DNA of 52,930 nucleotides, from NCBI GenBank assembly GCA_900542555.1, contig UQNU01000005.1:1-52930 (forward strand), read 5' to 3'. Positions 40,642 through 49,009 of this stretch are shown one piece after another (the first letter of the stretch is position 1; each line of letters opens with the position of its first letter). Under the pieces are notes generated by a model. It searched no databases, was not told the DNA's origin, and saw only the letters and a program-made list of their open reading frames with translations. Made by a program: the position numbers and the translations under genes. The stretch comes from an uncultured Collinsella sp. (GTDB lineage Bacteria; Actinomycetota; Coriobacteriia; Coriobacteriales; Coriobacteriaceae).

Positions 40642-41628
40642 ATGCCGATTAATGATCCCGAGAAGTCGGAGAATATGCGCAAGTCCATCCGCGTGTATTC
40701 CGGTTCCTCCAACCGTCCCCTCGCTCAGAAGATTGCTGAGTACCTTGGGGTCGAGCTTTCGGGCCTTACGCTAAAGCAGTTCGCCAACGGTGAGATTTAC
40801 GCCCGCTACGACGAAACCGTCCGCGGCGCCGACGTCTTCCTGATTCAGTCCGTGGCCGGCGGCAACGTCAACGACATGCTCATGGAGCTGCTCATCGCCA
40901 CCGACGCTGCCAAGCGCGCATCCGCCCGCTCCATCACCGCCGTCATCACCCACTACGGCTATGCCCGCCAGGACCGCAAGGCCGGCCCGCGTGAGCCCAT
41001 CACCGCCCGCCTCGTCGCCAACCTGCTCGAGCGCGCCGGCGTCAACCGCATCATCACCCTCGACCTGCACCAGGGCCAGATCCAGGGCTTCTTCGATATC
41101 CCGGTTAACCACCTGTCCGCGCTGCCGCTGTTTGGCCAGTACTACAACGACATGCACTTCGACACCGACAACCTGGTTGTCGTCTCCCCTGACGTGGGTC
41201 GCGCCAAGGCCGCCAAGAAGCTGTCCGACATGCTCGGCTGCGACCTGGCCATCGCCCACAAGGGCCGTCCGCGCCACAACGCCGCCGAGGTCATGGGTAT
41301 CATCGGTGACATCAAGGGCAAGACCTGCATCATCAACGACGACATGATCGACACCGCTGGCACCCTGTGCGCCAACGTCAAGGAGCTCAAGGCCATGGGC
41401 GCTGGCGACATCTACGTCTGCGCCACCCACGGCATCTTCTCCGGTCCGGCCATCGAGCGTCTGAACGACGCCCCGATCGTCGAGTGCCTCGTCACCGACG
41501 CCATTCCCGTCGAGGTCGGCGGCAAGATCAAGACCATCTCGGTCGCCGAGGAGTTCGCTCAGGCCATCTCCGCCGTTTACCACGAGGAGCCCGTCTCCAC
41601 GCTCGTCGGCGGCGATTTCGCGCTGTAG
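40642..41628 (+). CDS. prs: Ribose-phosphate pyrophosphokinase (PRPP synthase)
   Basis: 328 aa. The flexible catalytic loop region HYGYARQDRKAGPREPI and the PRPP-binding motif IINDDMIDTAGTL are present. It makes PRPP for nucleotide, histidine and tryptophan synthesis. GGAGAAGGG precedes the ATG. It is monocistronic, with a clear terminator downstream. Confidence 0.97.
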   Translation: MPINDPEKSENMRKSIRVYSGSSNRPLAQKIAEYLGVELSGLTLKQFANGEIYARYDETVRGADVFLIQSVAGGNVNDMLMELLIATDAAKRASARSITAVITHYGYARQDRKAGPREPITARLVANLLERAGVNRIITLDLHQGQIQGFFDIPVNHLSALPLFGQYYNDMHFDTDNLVVVSPDVGRAKAAKKLSDMLGCDLAIAHKGRPRHNAAEVMGIIGDIKGKTCIINDDMIDTAGTLCANVKELKAMGAGDIYVCATHGIFSGPAIERLNDAPIVECLVTDAIPVEVGGKIKTISVAEEFAQAISAVYHEEPVSTLVGGDFAL

Positions 41629-41656
41629 CCTGCCGCGCATCATCTTTGATGCTTTT

Positions 41657-41687
41657 AAAGGGTCGGAAGCGAGCTTCCGACCCTTTT
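41657..41687 (+). terminator. Terminator after prs
   Basis: AAAGGGTCGGAAGC-GA-GCTTCCGACCCTTTTT: a 13-14 bp stem with a T-tract. Confidence 0.92.
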
Positions 41688-41709
41688 TCTATCCCTCGCC
41701 AACCTTCCC

Positions 41710-41911
41710 TGGACAATTAGTTCAGATACGTATTTTTTTAAAGCTCCAAAAGACCGTTCGGAGCCTTCTGAGCTCCCCAGCGGATGCCATGCCGTCCAAA
41801 TCTCATCGTTCTCGAGTACAACCGCTGCATATTTACCCTCAAATCGCCCTCAAGGGCCTTAGACACGCCTCGAACGCCCGCCGCCTTATACGTATCTGAA
41901 TTAACCGTCCA
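41710..41911. mobile_element. MITE-like element 1 (202 bp) with ~25-bp terminal inverted repeats
   Basis: It begins TGGACAATTAGTTCAGATAC and ends with the near-complement GTATCTGAATTAACCGTCCA. An internal sequence AAAGCTCCAAAA is shared with the second element at 43236. An open frame of 68 codons on the minus strand (41738-41944) reads through the element, but I doubt it is a gene since its start lies outside and nothing else supports it. The rest of the 445-bp gap (41629-42074) shows no gene. Confidence 0.72.
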
Positions 41912-42074
41912 GTAGCTATCGTCAACCTTCGCGGCAGAGCTCAATTTCCTGCAATCCCCTCAACCGATTCCACCGATTTCATAACACCCAGCCGTTCATG
42001 GCGCGCAGCGCCCCGCTGAGCGAAAAGAACGGTATGGGGGTCGCATTCTGCCGCCAACTTAGTACGTTATAGCT

Positions 42075-43202
42075 ATGACGACCGTGATTTCACATTTCTC
42101 CGCCCTCCGCGCAATTCGTCGCGCACGACGGGCGTACTCTGCCCTACCCTGGGACTCCGTTGATAGTGAACAGCAAGCACAGGCCTTGGCTAGCTGCATT
42201 CCCAATAATGACGCGATAGACTTTGGCGCACTTTCGATACTCGATGCCTGGAATGAAGATGATTCCGAACTACTCGATCTTCTCGTTTCAGACGAAGACA
42301 ACAGACGCCCCGACAAGCGGCTTCTTCAGCATATTCTCACCGCTCCGCTTCCTGAAGGTGCAATTATGCACGTCGAGGCCGACATCTACGCAACGTCTCC
42401 TGCCGTGACAGCCATGCTTTGTTCCAAAAATGAATCAGTCGCCAAAACCTTGATGCTTCTCATGGAACTGCTCGGAACCTACTCCCTTCCTCCCGGGGCA
42501 ACATACCCCATTGCCCATGACGACATCTGGCCCAAGGGCGATGGCTGCGCAGCGACGGGCGATCTTGATTGCTTGGGCAACCAGTCGGTGGTCGAGCAAC
42601 AGAACGAAACCCGCTATGAACAGGCACACTACAAATGCGAGCCCGCCACAACTATCGAAGAGCTTGAGGCGGTTGCACGCTTCGCCAAAAGTAGCTCATA
42701 CACATCGTTTCGCACGGCAGTCAAACTTGCCCGACCCGGATCTGCATCCCCAGCCGAATCCCTAATGTTTGCCGTTCTCGGAGCGCCCATGCGCTTTGGA
42801 GGATTCGGATGTTGCAGTCTGCCCATGGGAGGCCTGCTACTCAACTATCGAATCGACTTCGACACTCTTGCGGTCAACATGTCCTCGGGCATCCCCTATG
42901 CCATCTGCGACCTATATTGCCCGGCAGCCGGAGTCGACAACGAATACAACGGAATTGGTCATGAGCTTCAAAACGCTCGCATCCACGATGGCAATCGAAA
43001 TAATGGCCTCAAGGCAATGGGCATCCACGTCCTGGTTATCAATCGCGACCAAATGAAAGACCTTGTTGCACTCGAAGCCTTCGCCCAAACGATGCATCGA
43101 CTCGCGGGAGTCCGATTCCGATACCGTATCAAGGGCTATCGCAAGCGTCAGGCCGCTTGGCTCAACGCTCTGCGGGCCGGAATCGGCCTTGCGCCGGTCT
43201 AA
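42075..43202 (+). CDS. Unknown protein with C-terminal Vsr/DUF559-like nuclease fold
   Basis: 375 aa. The N-terminal ~260 residues are not recognised. Residues ~270-355 (ICDLYCPAAGVDNEYNGIGHE...HDGNRNNGLKAMGIHVLVINRDQM) follow the pattern of the small Vsr/DUF559 PD-(D/E)xK fold: D-x-Y-x-P, V-x-x-E-Y-x-G-x-x-H, D-x-x-R, L-x-x-x-G. Proteins with this layout in Coriobacteria resemble AbiEi-like regulators. There is no visible Shine-Dalgarno before the ATG, and TTATAG lies just upstream, so the mRNA may be leaderless. The gene is flanked on both sides by related MITE-like elements, which suggests acquisition. Function unknown. Confidence 0.65.
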   Translation: MTTVISHFSALRAIRRARRAYSALPWDSVDSEQQAQALASCIPNNDAIDFGALSILDAWNEDDSELLDLLVSDEDNRRPDKRLLQHILTAPLPEGAIMHVEADIYATSPAVTAMLCSKNESVAKTLMLLMELLGTYSLPPGATYPIAHDDIWPKGDGCAATGDLDCLGNQSVVEQQNETRYEQAHYKCEPATTIEELEAVARFAKSSSYTSFRTAVKLARPGSASPAESLMFAVLGAPMRFGGFGCCSLPMGGLLLNYRIDFDTLAVNMSSGIPYAICDLYCPAAGVDNEYNGIGHELQNARIHDGNRNNGLKAMGIHVLVINRDQMKDLVALEAFAQTMHRLAGVRFRYRIKGYRKRQAAWLNALRAGIGLAPV

Positions 43203-43235
43203 ACGGCGAATCACCCGCGCGCCGTCGAACAGGGC

Positions 43236-43439
43236 TGGACAGTTAGTTCAAATACGTATAAATGGACACATTGAATTAGGCTGTTTTGCAGCTATCTCTA
43301 TACCATTCGCCCTATTTGAAGGCAGGGTAGACTTCAAAACAGCGCCATATGGACTAACTAAAGCTCCAAAACAACGTATCGGCATTGAATTGAGCACTTC
43401 GAGTCCTCAGAACTTATACGTATCTGAACTAACTGTCCA
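43236..43439. mobile_element. MITE-like element 2 (204 bp) with ~25-bp terminal inverted repeats
   Basis: It begins TGGACAGTTAGTTCAAATAC and ends GTATCTGAACTAACTGTCCA. The ends match element 1 at 41710-41911 while the interiors differ apart from AAAGCTCCAAAA. No coding capacity. It occupies most of the gap 43203-43553. Confidence 0.75.
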
Positions 43440-43553
43440 CCTCTGATTTCGACGGCCGTCCAAACGACCCTAAACGCCCTCAATTACCCTCCATTTGACA
43501 GCGGCAACAGGGTCGCTCACCATAGCAGGCGACAAATCAACGAAAGGATAAAC

Positions 43554-44183
43554 ATGGCAGCTGCACAGCCGCTTAAGATTCGCATGGTCGCCGGGCTTGG
43601 CAACCCGGGCGAGGAATATGCCGAGACCCGCCACAACGCCGGCTTTAAGGCAATCGACGAGCTGGCCCGTCAGGCCGGCGTCACGTACTGGAAAAACCAA
43701 GCAGGCGCCGAGGTCGCGCTCATCAATATCAACGATGCTGAGGAAGAGGGTGGCAAGCGCCAGATTGTGCTGGTCAAGCCGCAGTCGTACATGAATACCT
43801 CGGGCGGCCCCATCTCCAAGCTCTGTCGCGAGTACAAGATCAAGGCCGAGGAGCTGCTCGTAATCCACGACGAGCTCGATATTCCCGCCGGCGACGTGCG
43901 TGTTAAGGTGAGCGGCGGCCACGCCGGTCACAACGGCCTGCGCTCCATCATCGACAAGATGGGCAGCCGCGACTTCAGCCGCATCCGCACCGGCATCGGC
44001 AACCCTCCCGGCAAGATGGCCGTCGCCGACTACGTTCTTAAGCAGCTGCGCGCCCGCGAGGCCGAGGATTTCCAGGACACCTGCGCCCGCGCGGCCGACG
44101 CCGCCGGCCTGGCGATCGTGCACGGCGTGGTCTATGCCCGCGACCATGTCAACGGTGCCGCCTCCGCCAACGGCAAGCACTAA
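43554..44183 (+). CDS. pth: Peptidyl-tRNA hydrolase
   Basis: 209 aa. Motifs GLGNPGEEYAETRHNAGF (catalytic His), KPQSYMNTSG and HDELDIPAGDVRVK-SGGHAGHNGLRS are complete. It recycles tRNA from dropped-off peptidyl-tRNA. GAAAGG precedes the ATG. Monocistronic. Confidence 0.96.
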   Translation: MAAAQPLKIRMVAGLGNPGEEYAETRHNAGFKAIDELARQAGVTYWKNQAGAEVALININDAEEEGGKRQIVLVKPQSYMNTSGGPISKLCREYKIKAEELLVIHDELDIPAGDVRVKVSGGHAGHNGLRSIIDKMGSRDFSRIRTGIGNPPGKMAVADYVLKQLRAREAEDFQDTCARAADAAGLAIVHGVVYARDHVNGAASANGKH

Positions 44184-44201
44184 AACCTATCATTTAGGAA
44201 C

Positions 44202-44367
44202 AGGTTTATTTTGGCAGGTTTTACCTGCGGAAACGCCCCAGTTGCGGCATCGCAATCAACCGCGCGCCGACATACATGCATAGCACCCCAAAGGGGGCCG
44301 GCCTCATCACAACCCGAGGCCGGCCCCCTTTGCCGTTTTACCTGATAAAACCGACCAAAATAAACCT
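44202..44367. repeat. 166-bp inverted-repeat unit enclosing a terminator
   Basis: AGGTTTATTTTGGCAGGTTTTA (44202-44223) and the complement of AGGTTTATTTTGGTCGGTTTTA (44346-44367) form 22-bp ends differing at two positions. They enclose the strong terminator at 44290-44338. It may be a small palindromic element that supplies a terminator to pth. Confidence 0.65.
44290..44338 (+). terminator. Terminator after pth
   Basis: AAAGGGGGCCGGCCTC and GAGGCCGGCCCCCTTT form a 16-bp perfect stem with a 10-base loop, followed by GCCGTTTT. Confidence 0.85.
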
Positions 44368-44446
44368 CTCCCCCTTTGGTAGGCCAAAGTGGATAAACCC
44401 TGCTCCCAACAGCCGAAGACACACGTAAGTGACATGTCCATGAGGG

Positions 44447-44452
44447 TATAAT
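44447..44452 (+). promoter_or_regulatory. Consensus -10 box for the nfnAB operon
   Basis: TATAAT is perfectly consensus, 106 bp upstream of the nfnA start. The -35 region at normal spacing (CGTAAG) is weak, so activation or an alternative element may be needed. Confidence 0.5.
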
Positions 44453-44557
44453 TTGCACCGTATGTCTGCACAACGCCTGTGCGCGTACGGTTTTATTCGG
44501 GCTACCGTCCATTTCCGTGGAGGCACGGTTCGGCGGCCCTAACAAGAGAGGGGTTCT

Positions 44558-45397
44558 ATGTATAAGATCCTGGAGAAGACGCAGTTCTCGGAGAAGGTGT
44601 TCAAGTTCCGCATCGAGGCGCCTGCAATCGCCAAGCATGCGCACGCTGGACAGTTCCTCATGGTTCGCGCCAACGAGACGGGCGAGCGCGTCCCGTTTAC
44701 CCTGGCCGGCTGGAACGGTGACGAGGGCTGGGTCGAGTTCATCTTCATGGTGATCGGCAAGACCACCGAAATGCTTTCCACCTACGAGGCCGGCGAGTCG
44801 CTGCGCGACGTCGTGGGCCCGCTGGGCGTTCCCACCGAGATGGCCGAGGGCCCCTGCGCCGTCATTGGCGGCGGCGTCGGCCTGGCAATTGCCTTCCCGG
44901 TCGCCAAGCACCTGGTCGAGACCGGCCACGAGGTGCACGCCATCATGGGCGCCCGCACCAAGGACCTCCTGCTCATGGAGGACCAGTTCCGCGAGCTCCT
45001 CGACGAGGACCACATCCACATCACTACCGATGACGGTTCCTACGGCGAGCAGGGCGTTGTTACCGCTCCGCTGGAGCGCCTGCTGCAGGACAAGGCCGTG
45101 AGCCAGGTCTTCTGCGTCGGCCCCGTTCCGATGATGAAGTTCTCGACCCTCACCGCCCAGAAGTACGACACCCCCATCACCGCGTCGCTCAACCCCATCA
45201 TGGTTGACGGCACCGGCATGTGCGGCTGCTGCCGCGTCGAGGTGGGCGGCGTGACCAAGTTCGCTTGCGTCGACGGCCCCGACTTCGATGCCACCCTGGT
45301 CGACTGGGATGACCTTCGTGCCCGCCAGGCCGCTTACCGTTCCGAAGAGGGCGAGTCCCTCAAGGCCTATGAGGAAAAGAGCTGCGCATGCCACTAG
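44558..45397 (+). CDS. nfnA: NADH-dependent ferredoxin:NADP+ oxidoreductase, small subunit (NfnA-like)
   Basis: 279 aa of the ferredoxin-NADP reductase family. The FAD site is RVPFTLAG, the NAD site contains GGGVGLAIAFP, and the C-terminal CGCCR...FACVDGPDFD binds a [2Fe-2S] cluster (four cysteines). With NfnB it forms an electron-bifurcating transhydrogenase coupling reduced ferredoxin and NADH to 2 NADPH, or the reverse. The same pair has also been described as sulfide dehydrogenase SudBA. It overlaps nfnB by 10 bases, so the two are coupled. Confidence 0.93.
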   Translation: MYKILEKTQFSEKVFKFRIEAPAIAKHAHAGQFLMVRANETGERVPFTLAGWNGDEGWVEFIFMVIGKTTEMLSTYEAGESLRDVVGPLGVPTEMAEGPCAVIGGGVGLAIAFPVAKHLVETGHEVHAIMGARTKDLLLMEDQFRELLDEDHIHITTDDGSYGEQGVVTAPLERLLQDKAVSQVFCVGPVPMMKFSTLTAQKYDTPITASLNPIMVDGTGMCGCCRVEVGGVTKFACVDGPDFDATLVDWDDLRARQAAYRSEEGESLKAYEEKSCACH

Positions 45398-46797
45398 TTA
45401 ACGGTCGTTTCGTTGCCGATATGAAGTCGCCCCGCACCCCCGATAACGAGGAGCCGGCTGCCGAGCGCGCCTGCGACTTCCGCCCCGTCGACAAGGGCTT
45501 CACCGAGGAGATGGCGCTGGCCGAGGCCGAGCGCTGCCTCAACTGCAAGAAGCCGTTCTGTGTTGAGGGCTGCCCCGTCAACATCAACATCCCCCGCTTT
45601 ATCGAGCAGATCCGCGAGAAGGACTTCGGCGGCGCTCTCGATACCATCCGCGAGGACTCCATGCTTCCCGCCATCTGCGGCCGTGTCTGCCCGCAGGAGA
45701 ACCAGTGCGAGGGCAAGTGCATCCGTGGTAAGAAATCCGAGCCCGTGGCCATCGGCCAGCTCGAGCGCTTCCTGGGTGACCGCCCCGAGCTCGCTTCCAC
45801 GCCCAAGATGGCTCCCAAGAACGGCAAGAAGGTCGCCGTCGTCGGCTCCGGCCCGTCCGGCATCACCTGCGCCGGCGAGCTCGCCCGCAACGGCTTTGAC
45901 GTCACCGTCTTTGAGGCCTTCTTCACCGGCGGCGGCGTGCTGGTCTACGGCATCCCCGAGTTCCGTCTGCCCAAGGCAGTCGTCAAGCGCGAGATTGACG
46001 GCCTGGAGGACATGGGCGTCAAGTTTGAGTACAACTCCGTCGTGGGCAACATGGCCACGGCCGAGGAGCTGTTCGAGCAGGGCTTCGACGCCATCTACGT
46101 GGCGACCGGCGCTGGCCTGCCCAAGTTCCTCAACGTCCCCGGCGAGAACCTGCCCAACGTCTTCTTCGCTAACGAGTACCTCACCCGCGTGAACCTGATG
46201 AAGGCCAACAAGTTCCCCGAGTACGACACCCCCACCAAGCACGGCAAGAACGTCGTCGTCTTTGGTGGCGGCAACGTGGCTATGGACGCCGTCCGTACCG
46301 CCAAGCGTCTGGGCGCCGAGCACGCCATCATCGCCTACCGCCGTACCGAGGACGAGATGCCCTGCCGTCGCGCCGAGCTGCACCATGCCAAGGCCGAGGG
46401 CGTCGAGGTTCTGCCGCTCGTTTCCCCGCTCGAGTTTGTCGCTGGCGAGGACGGCTCCGTGTGCGCCGTCAAGGTCCAGAAGATGGAGCTCGGCGAGCCC
46501 GACGAGTCCGGCCGTCGTCGCCCGGTGCCCATCGAGGGCGCCATCGAGGAGATCCCCTGCGACGTCGCGATCTCGGCTATCGGCACCAACGCCAACCCCT
46601 TCGCAAAGAAGATCGGCGGCAAGATGGAGCTCAACAAGTGGGGCTACATCGTCGCCGACGAGGAGACCGGCCAGACCACCGATCCCCGCATCTGGGCCGG
46701 CGGCGACATCGTCACCGGTGCCGCTACGGTCATTCTGGCGATGGGCGCCGGCAAGAAGGCCGCTGCCTCCATCACCAAGAGCCTGCTGGGCGAGTAA
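45388..46797 (+). CDS. nfnB: NfnB-like NADPH-binding subunit (glutamate synthase small-subunit family)
   Basis: 469 aa. The N-terminal cysteine-rich domain (CLNCKKPFCVEGCPVNINIP and CGRVCPQENQCEGKC) carries two [4Fe-4S] clusters. FAD is bound at VVGSGPSGITCAGEL and NADPH at VFGGGNVAMDAVRTA, with a final WAGGDIVTGAATVI FAD motif. It was historically annotated as gltA/gltD, but the tight pairing with nfnA argues for NfnAB. It supplies NADPH from ferredoxin and NADH. A terminator follows. Confidence 0.93.
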   Translation: MPLVNGRFVADMKSPRTPDNEEPAAERACDFRPVDKGFTEEMALAEAERCLNCKKPFCVEGCPVNINIPRFIEQIREKDFGGALDTIREDSMLPAICGRVCPQENQCEGKCIRGKKSEPVAIGQLERFLGDRPELASTPKMAPKNGKKVAVVGSGPSGITCAGELARNGFDVTVFEAFFTGGGVLVYGIPEFRLPKAVVKREIDGLEDMGVKFEYNSVVGNMATAEELFEQGFDAIYVATGAGLPKFLNVPGENLPNVFFANEYLTRVNLMKANKFPEYDTPTKHGKNVVVFGGGNVAMDAVRTAKRLGAEHAIIAYRRTEDEMPCRRAELHHAKAEGVEVLPLVSPLEFVAGEDGSVCAVKVQKMELGEPDESGRRRPVPIEGAIEEIPCDVAISAIGTNANPFAKKIGGKMELNKWGYIVADEETGQTTDPRIWAGGDIVTGAATVILAMGAGKKAAASITKSLLGE

Positions 46798-46824
46798 TCA
46801 CCTACAGCGCTAATCACCAAACGG

Positions 46825-46864
46825 CAAAGTCCCCGTCGAGCACACGCCCGGCGGGGACTTTTTC
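46825..46864 (+). terminator. Terminator after nfnB
   Basis: AAAGTCCCCG and CGGGGACTTT with a 17-19 base loop and TTTCT after. Confidence 0.8.
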
Positions 46865-46923
46865 TATGCCGACCACCCAACCACCACGATGGGGACAGGC
46901 ACCTTTGTGATGGTTTTGGTCGG

Positions 46924-47547
46924 TTAGCCTTCGAGCTGCGCTGCCTTGTAGCGATAGGCGGCGGCGATAACGTCTTTGCAGCCCTCGCGGCCCAGCTTGG
47001 CGCGGTTAACGACGATGTCCTTACCGCTCGTCATCTTCCACTTGCCGGCGCTGTAGCGCTTGTAGAACGCCTCGCGCGCCTTCTGCTGCTGCTTGACCAG
47101 CTTGGCACCCTTCTTTTTGTTAAGGCCGCGTTTTTTGCGCACGATCTCGACGCGGTCCTCAAAGGGTGCGGTCACCAACACGGCAATGTGGTTGGGGTTG
47201 TTACGCAGCAGGTAGTCGGACAGACGACCCTCGATAATGCAGCTCTCGGTCTCGCCCAGATCCAAAATCACCTGGCTCATCTTTTGGAACAACTTATCCG
47301 AGTACGAACGGGCGTCGTAACGGTCGGGCAAAAACGCCATGTTCTCCACGGCCAGTCGCTCGTCGTAGGCGGCCATCTTATCGAGCGACTCGCCCGCGCG
47401 CAGCGACGCTCGCACCAGCAGCTCGTTATCGTACAGCGGAATCCCCAACTCGTCGGCAAGCATGCGACCAATCTCGTGGCCCTCGGCGCCAAAGTCGCGC
47501 GCGATGGTAATGACCACAGGATTCTTCTTATTCTCCAGATCGCTCAT
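46924..47547 (-). CDS. Cytidylate kinase-like family protein
   Basis: 207 aa. The N-terminal P-loop-like region reads VVITIARDFGAEGHEIGRMLADELGIPLYD, followed by IIEGRLSDYLL and a lysine-rich lid (RKKRGLNKKKGAK). This is the CMP-kinase-like family (PF13189) found beside many transporters. The physiological substrate is not known. The ATG at 47547 has AAAGGA upstream, preferred over an earlier ATG at 47592. It lies downstream of the amino acid transporter operon, separated by a CAAAGGG hairpin at 47567-47590. Confidence 0.85.
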   Translation of the reverse strand: MSDLENKKNPVVITIARDFGAEGHEIGRMLADELGIPLYDNELLVRASLRAGESLDKMAAYDERLAVENMAFLPDRYDARSYSDKLFQKMSQVILDLGETESCIIEGRLSDYLLRNNPNHIAVLVTAPFEDRVEIVRKKRGLNKKKGAKLVKQQQKAREAFYKRYSAGKWKMTSGKDIVVNRAKLGREGCKDVIAAAYRYKAAQLEG

Positions 47548-47595
47548 CGCGATTCCTTTCTCTATGTGACAAAGGGGCTGTCCCTTTGCCACATT

Positions 47596-48234
47596 CTACG
47601 CTGCCACCATTCGCCTCTGATAAGCTCTCACCAGCAGCGAGATACCAAAGTTGAGCACAAAGTACATCGCAAACACCAGGCCGTAGAGCATAAGAACCTG
47701 CGACAGGTCGATCGCGTGGGCCATCACGACGTTTGCCGTGTACATGAGCTCGGCCACGTTAATGCCCGAAAGATACGAGCTGTCCTTAATGACGGTCGTG
47801 CACTGGCTAAACAGCGCCGGAATGATCGTCTTAAACGTCTGCGGCAGAATGATGTAGCGCATGGTGGCAAAGAAGCCGAAGCCCTGGCTCTGCGCTGCCT
47901 CAAACTGGCCACGCGGAATCGAGTTGAGGCCGCCGCGCACAATCTCGGCCATAACAGCGCTGGTAAACAGCGTAAAGGCGATGGTCGAAATCACAATGTC
48001 CAAACCCTGCACCGTAAAGTAGATAAACAGGATCCACAGCAGGTTTGGCGTGCAACGGAACAGCTCGATATAGGCGCTCACCAAAATACGGAACGGGCGG
48101 GGCGCATAGCTCTTAACGAGCGCCAGCACCGTGCCAAAGATGAGCGAGAAAAAGATCGACAGCGCCGAGATCTCGATCGTCTTAACAAAGCCGCCCCAAA
48201 TGTAGAGCAGGTTGGTCGCGTTGAAGATTTCCAT
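47596..48234 (-). CDS. Polar amino acid ABC transporter permease (second)
   Basis: 212 aa, about five membrane helices with the HisM/GlnP-type signature EIVRGGLNSIPRGQFEAAQSQG that contacts the ATPase. It pairs with the upstream permease to form the channel for a polar amino acid. The two genes are separated by only three bases. Confidence 0.92.
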   Translation of the reverse strand: MEIFNATNLLYIWGGFVKTIEISALSIFFSLIFGTVLALVKSYAPRPFRILVSAYIELFRCTPNLLWILFIYFTVQGLDIVISTIAFTLFTSAVMAEIVRGGLNSIPRGQFEAAQSQGFGFFATMRYIILPQTFKTIIPALFSQCTTVIKDSSYLSGINVAELMYTANVVMAHAIDLSQVLMLYGLVFAMYFVLNFGISLLVRAYQRRMVAA

Positions 48235-48237
48235 GCG

Positions 48238-48984
48238 CTAGGCCTCCTCTACGTTGTCGAGCCCCAGCTCGGCCAGGCTCACGCCGCGCGGACGCTCCTT
48301 GGAGCGGCGCTCGAGCCACTGCACCAGCATGGCGAGCGGAAAGCAGATGATGAAGTACATAAGGCAGCAGACGATGTATCCCTGCAGGTAACCGTACAGA
48401 CTCACAAAGTTGTCGGAACGGTACATAAGGTCGCCGCCGGCCACAAGCGCCAGCACCGACGTGTTCTTGACCAGGTTGAGCGCCTGGTTACACAGCGGCG
48501 GCAGAATGATCTTGAATGTCTGGGGCAGTACGATGTACCAGTACGCCTGCGCACGGGTGAAGCCCTGGCTCTGGGCCGCCTCCATCTGACCGCGCGGAAC
48601 CGCCTCGATACCAGTGCGGATGACCTCCGAAATGTAGGCCGCGTGATACAGGCCCACACCCAAGAAGCCCAGCACGAACGGCGCGATGCGCACCGGCTGG
48701 TCGGCACCGGTTATGGCCTGCAAAAACTGCGGACCGGCCATGTACATAAAGAGCACCTGCACGGGCAACGGGGTGTTCTGGTAAAACTCCACGTACACGC
48801 GGCTTATGGCGCGCAGCACGCGCGAGCGAGTGGTAGAGAACACGCCCAGCAGCGTGCCCAGTACCAGCGACAGCAGTAGACCGGCAACGACCACTTGCAG
48901 CGTCACGCCAAAGCCCTCCCAGAAGGGCCCCATGTTTTGAAATGTCGTCGACCAACGGTCGGCGTCAAATAATCCTTCGAGCAT
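48238..48984 (-). CDS. Polar amino acid ABC transporter permease (first)
   Basis: 248 aa, with membrane helices and the ATPase-contact motif EVIRTGIEAVPRGQMEAAQSQG. The start at 48984 has AAGGAAGGA upstream. It follows the substrate-binding lipoprotein gene by 25 bases. Substrate probably glutamine/glutamate or a related polar amino acid; not certain. Confidence 0.92.
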   Translation of the reverse strand: MLEGLFDADRWSTTFQNMGPFWEGFGVTLQVVVAGLLLSLVLGTLLGVFSTTRSRVLRAISRVYVEFYQNTPLPVQVLFMYMAGPQFLQAITGADQPVRIAPFVLGFLGVGLYHAAYISEVIRTGIEAVPRGQMEAAQSQGFTRAQAYWYIVLPQTFKIILPPLCNQALNLVKNTSVLALVAGGDLMYRSDNFVSLYGYLQGYIVCCLMYFIICFPLAMLVQWLERRSKERPRGVSLAELGLDNVEEA

Positions 48985-49009
48985 TTGATTCCTTCCTTGG
49001 ACGATGTGC

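Noticed and set aside
41738..41944. 68-codon open frame on the minus strand in MITE-like element 1
   Set aside because: It reads through a terminal inverted repeat and its start lies outside the element. A gene is possible but not supported.
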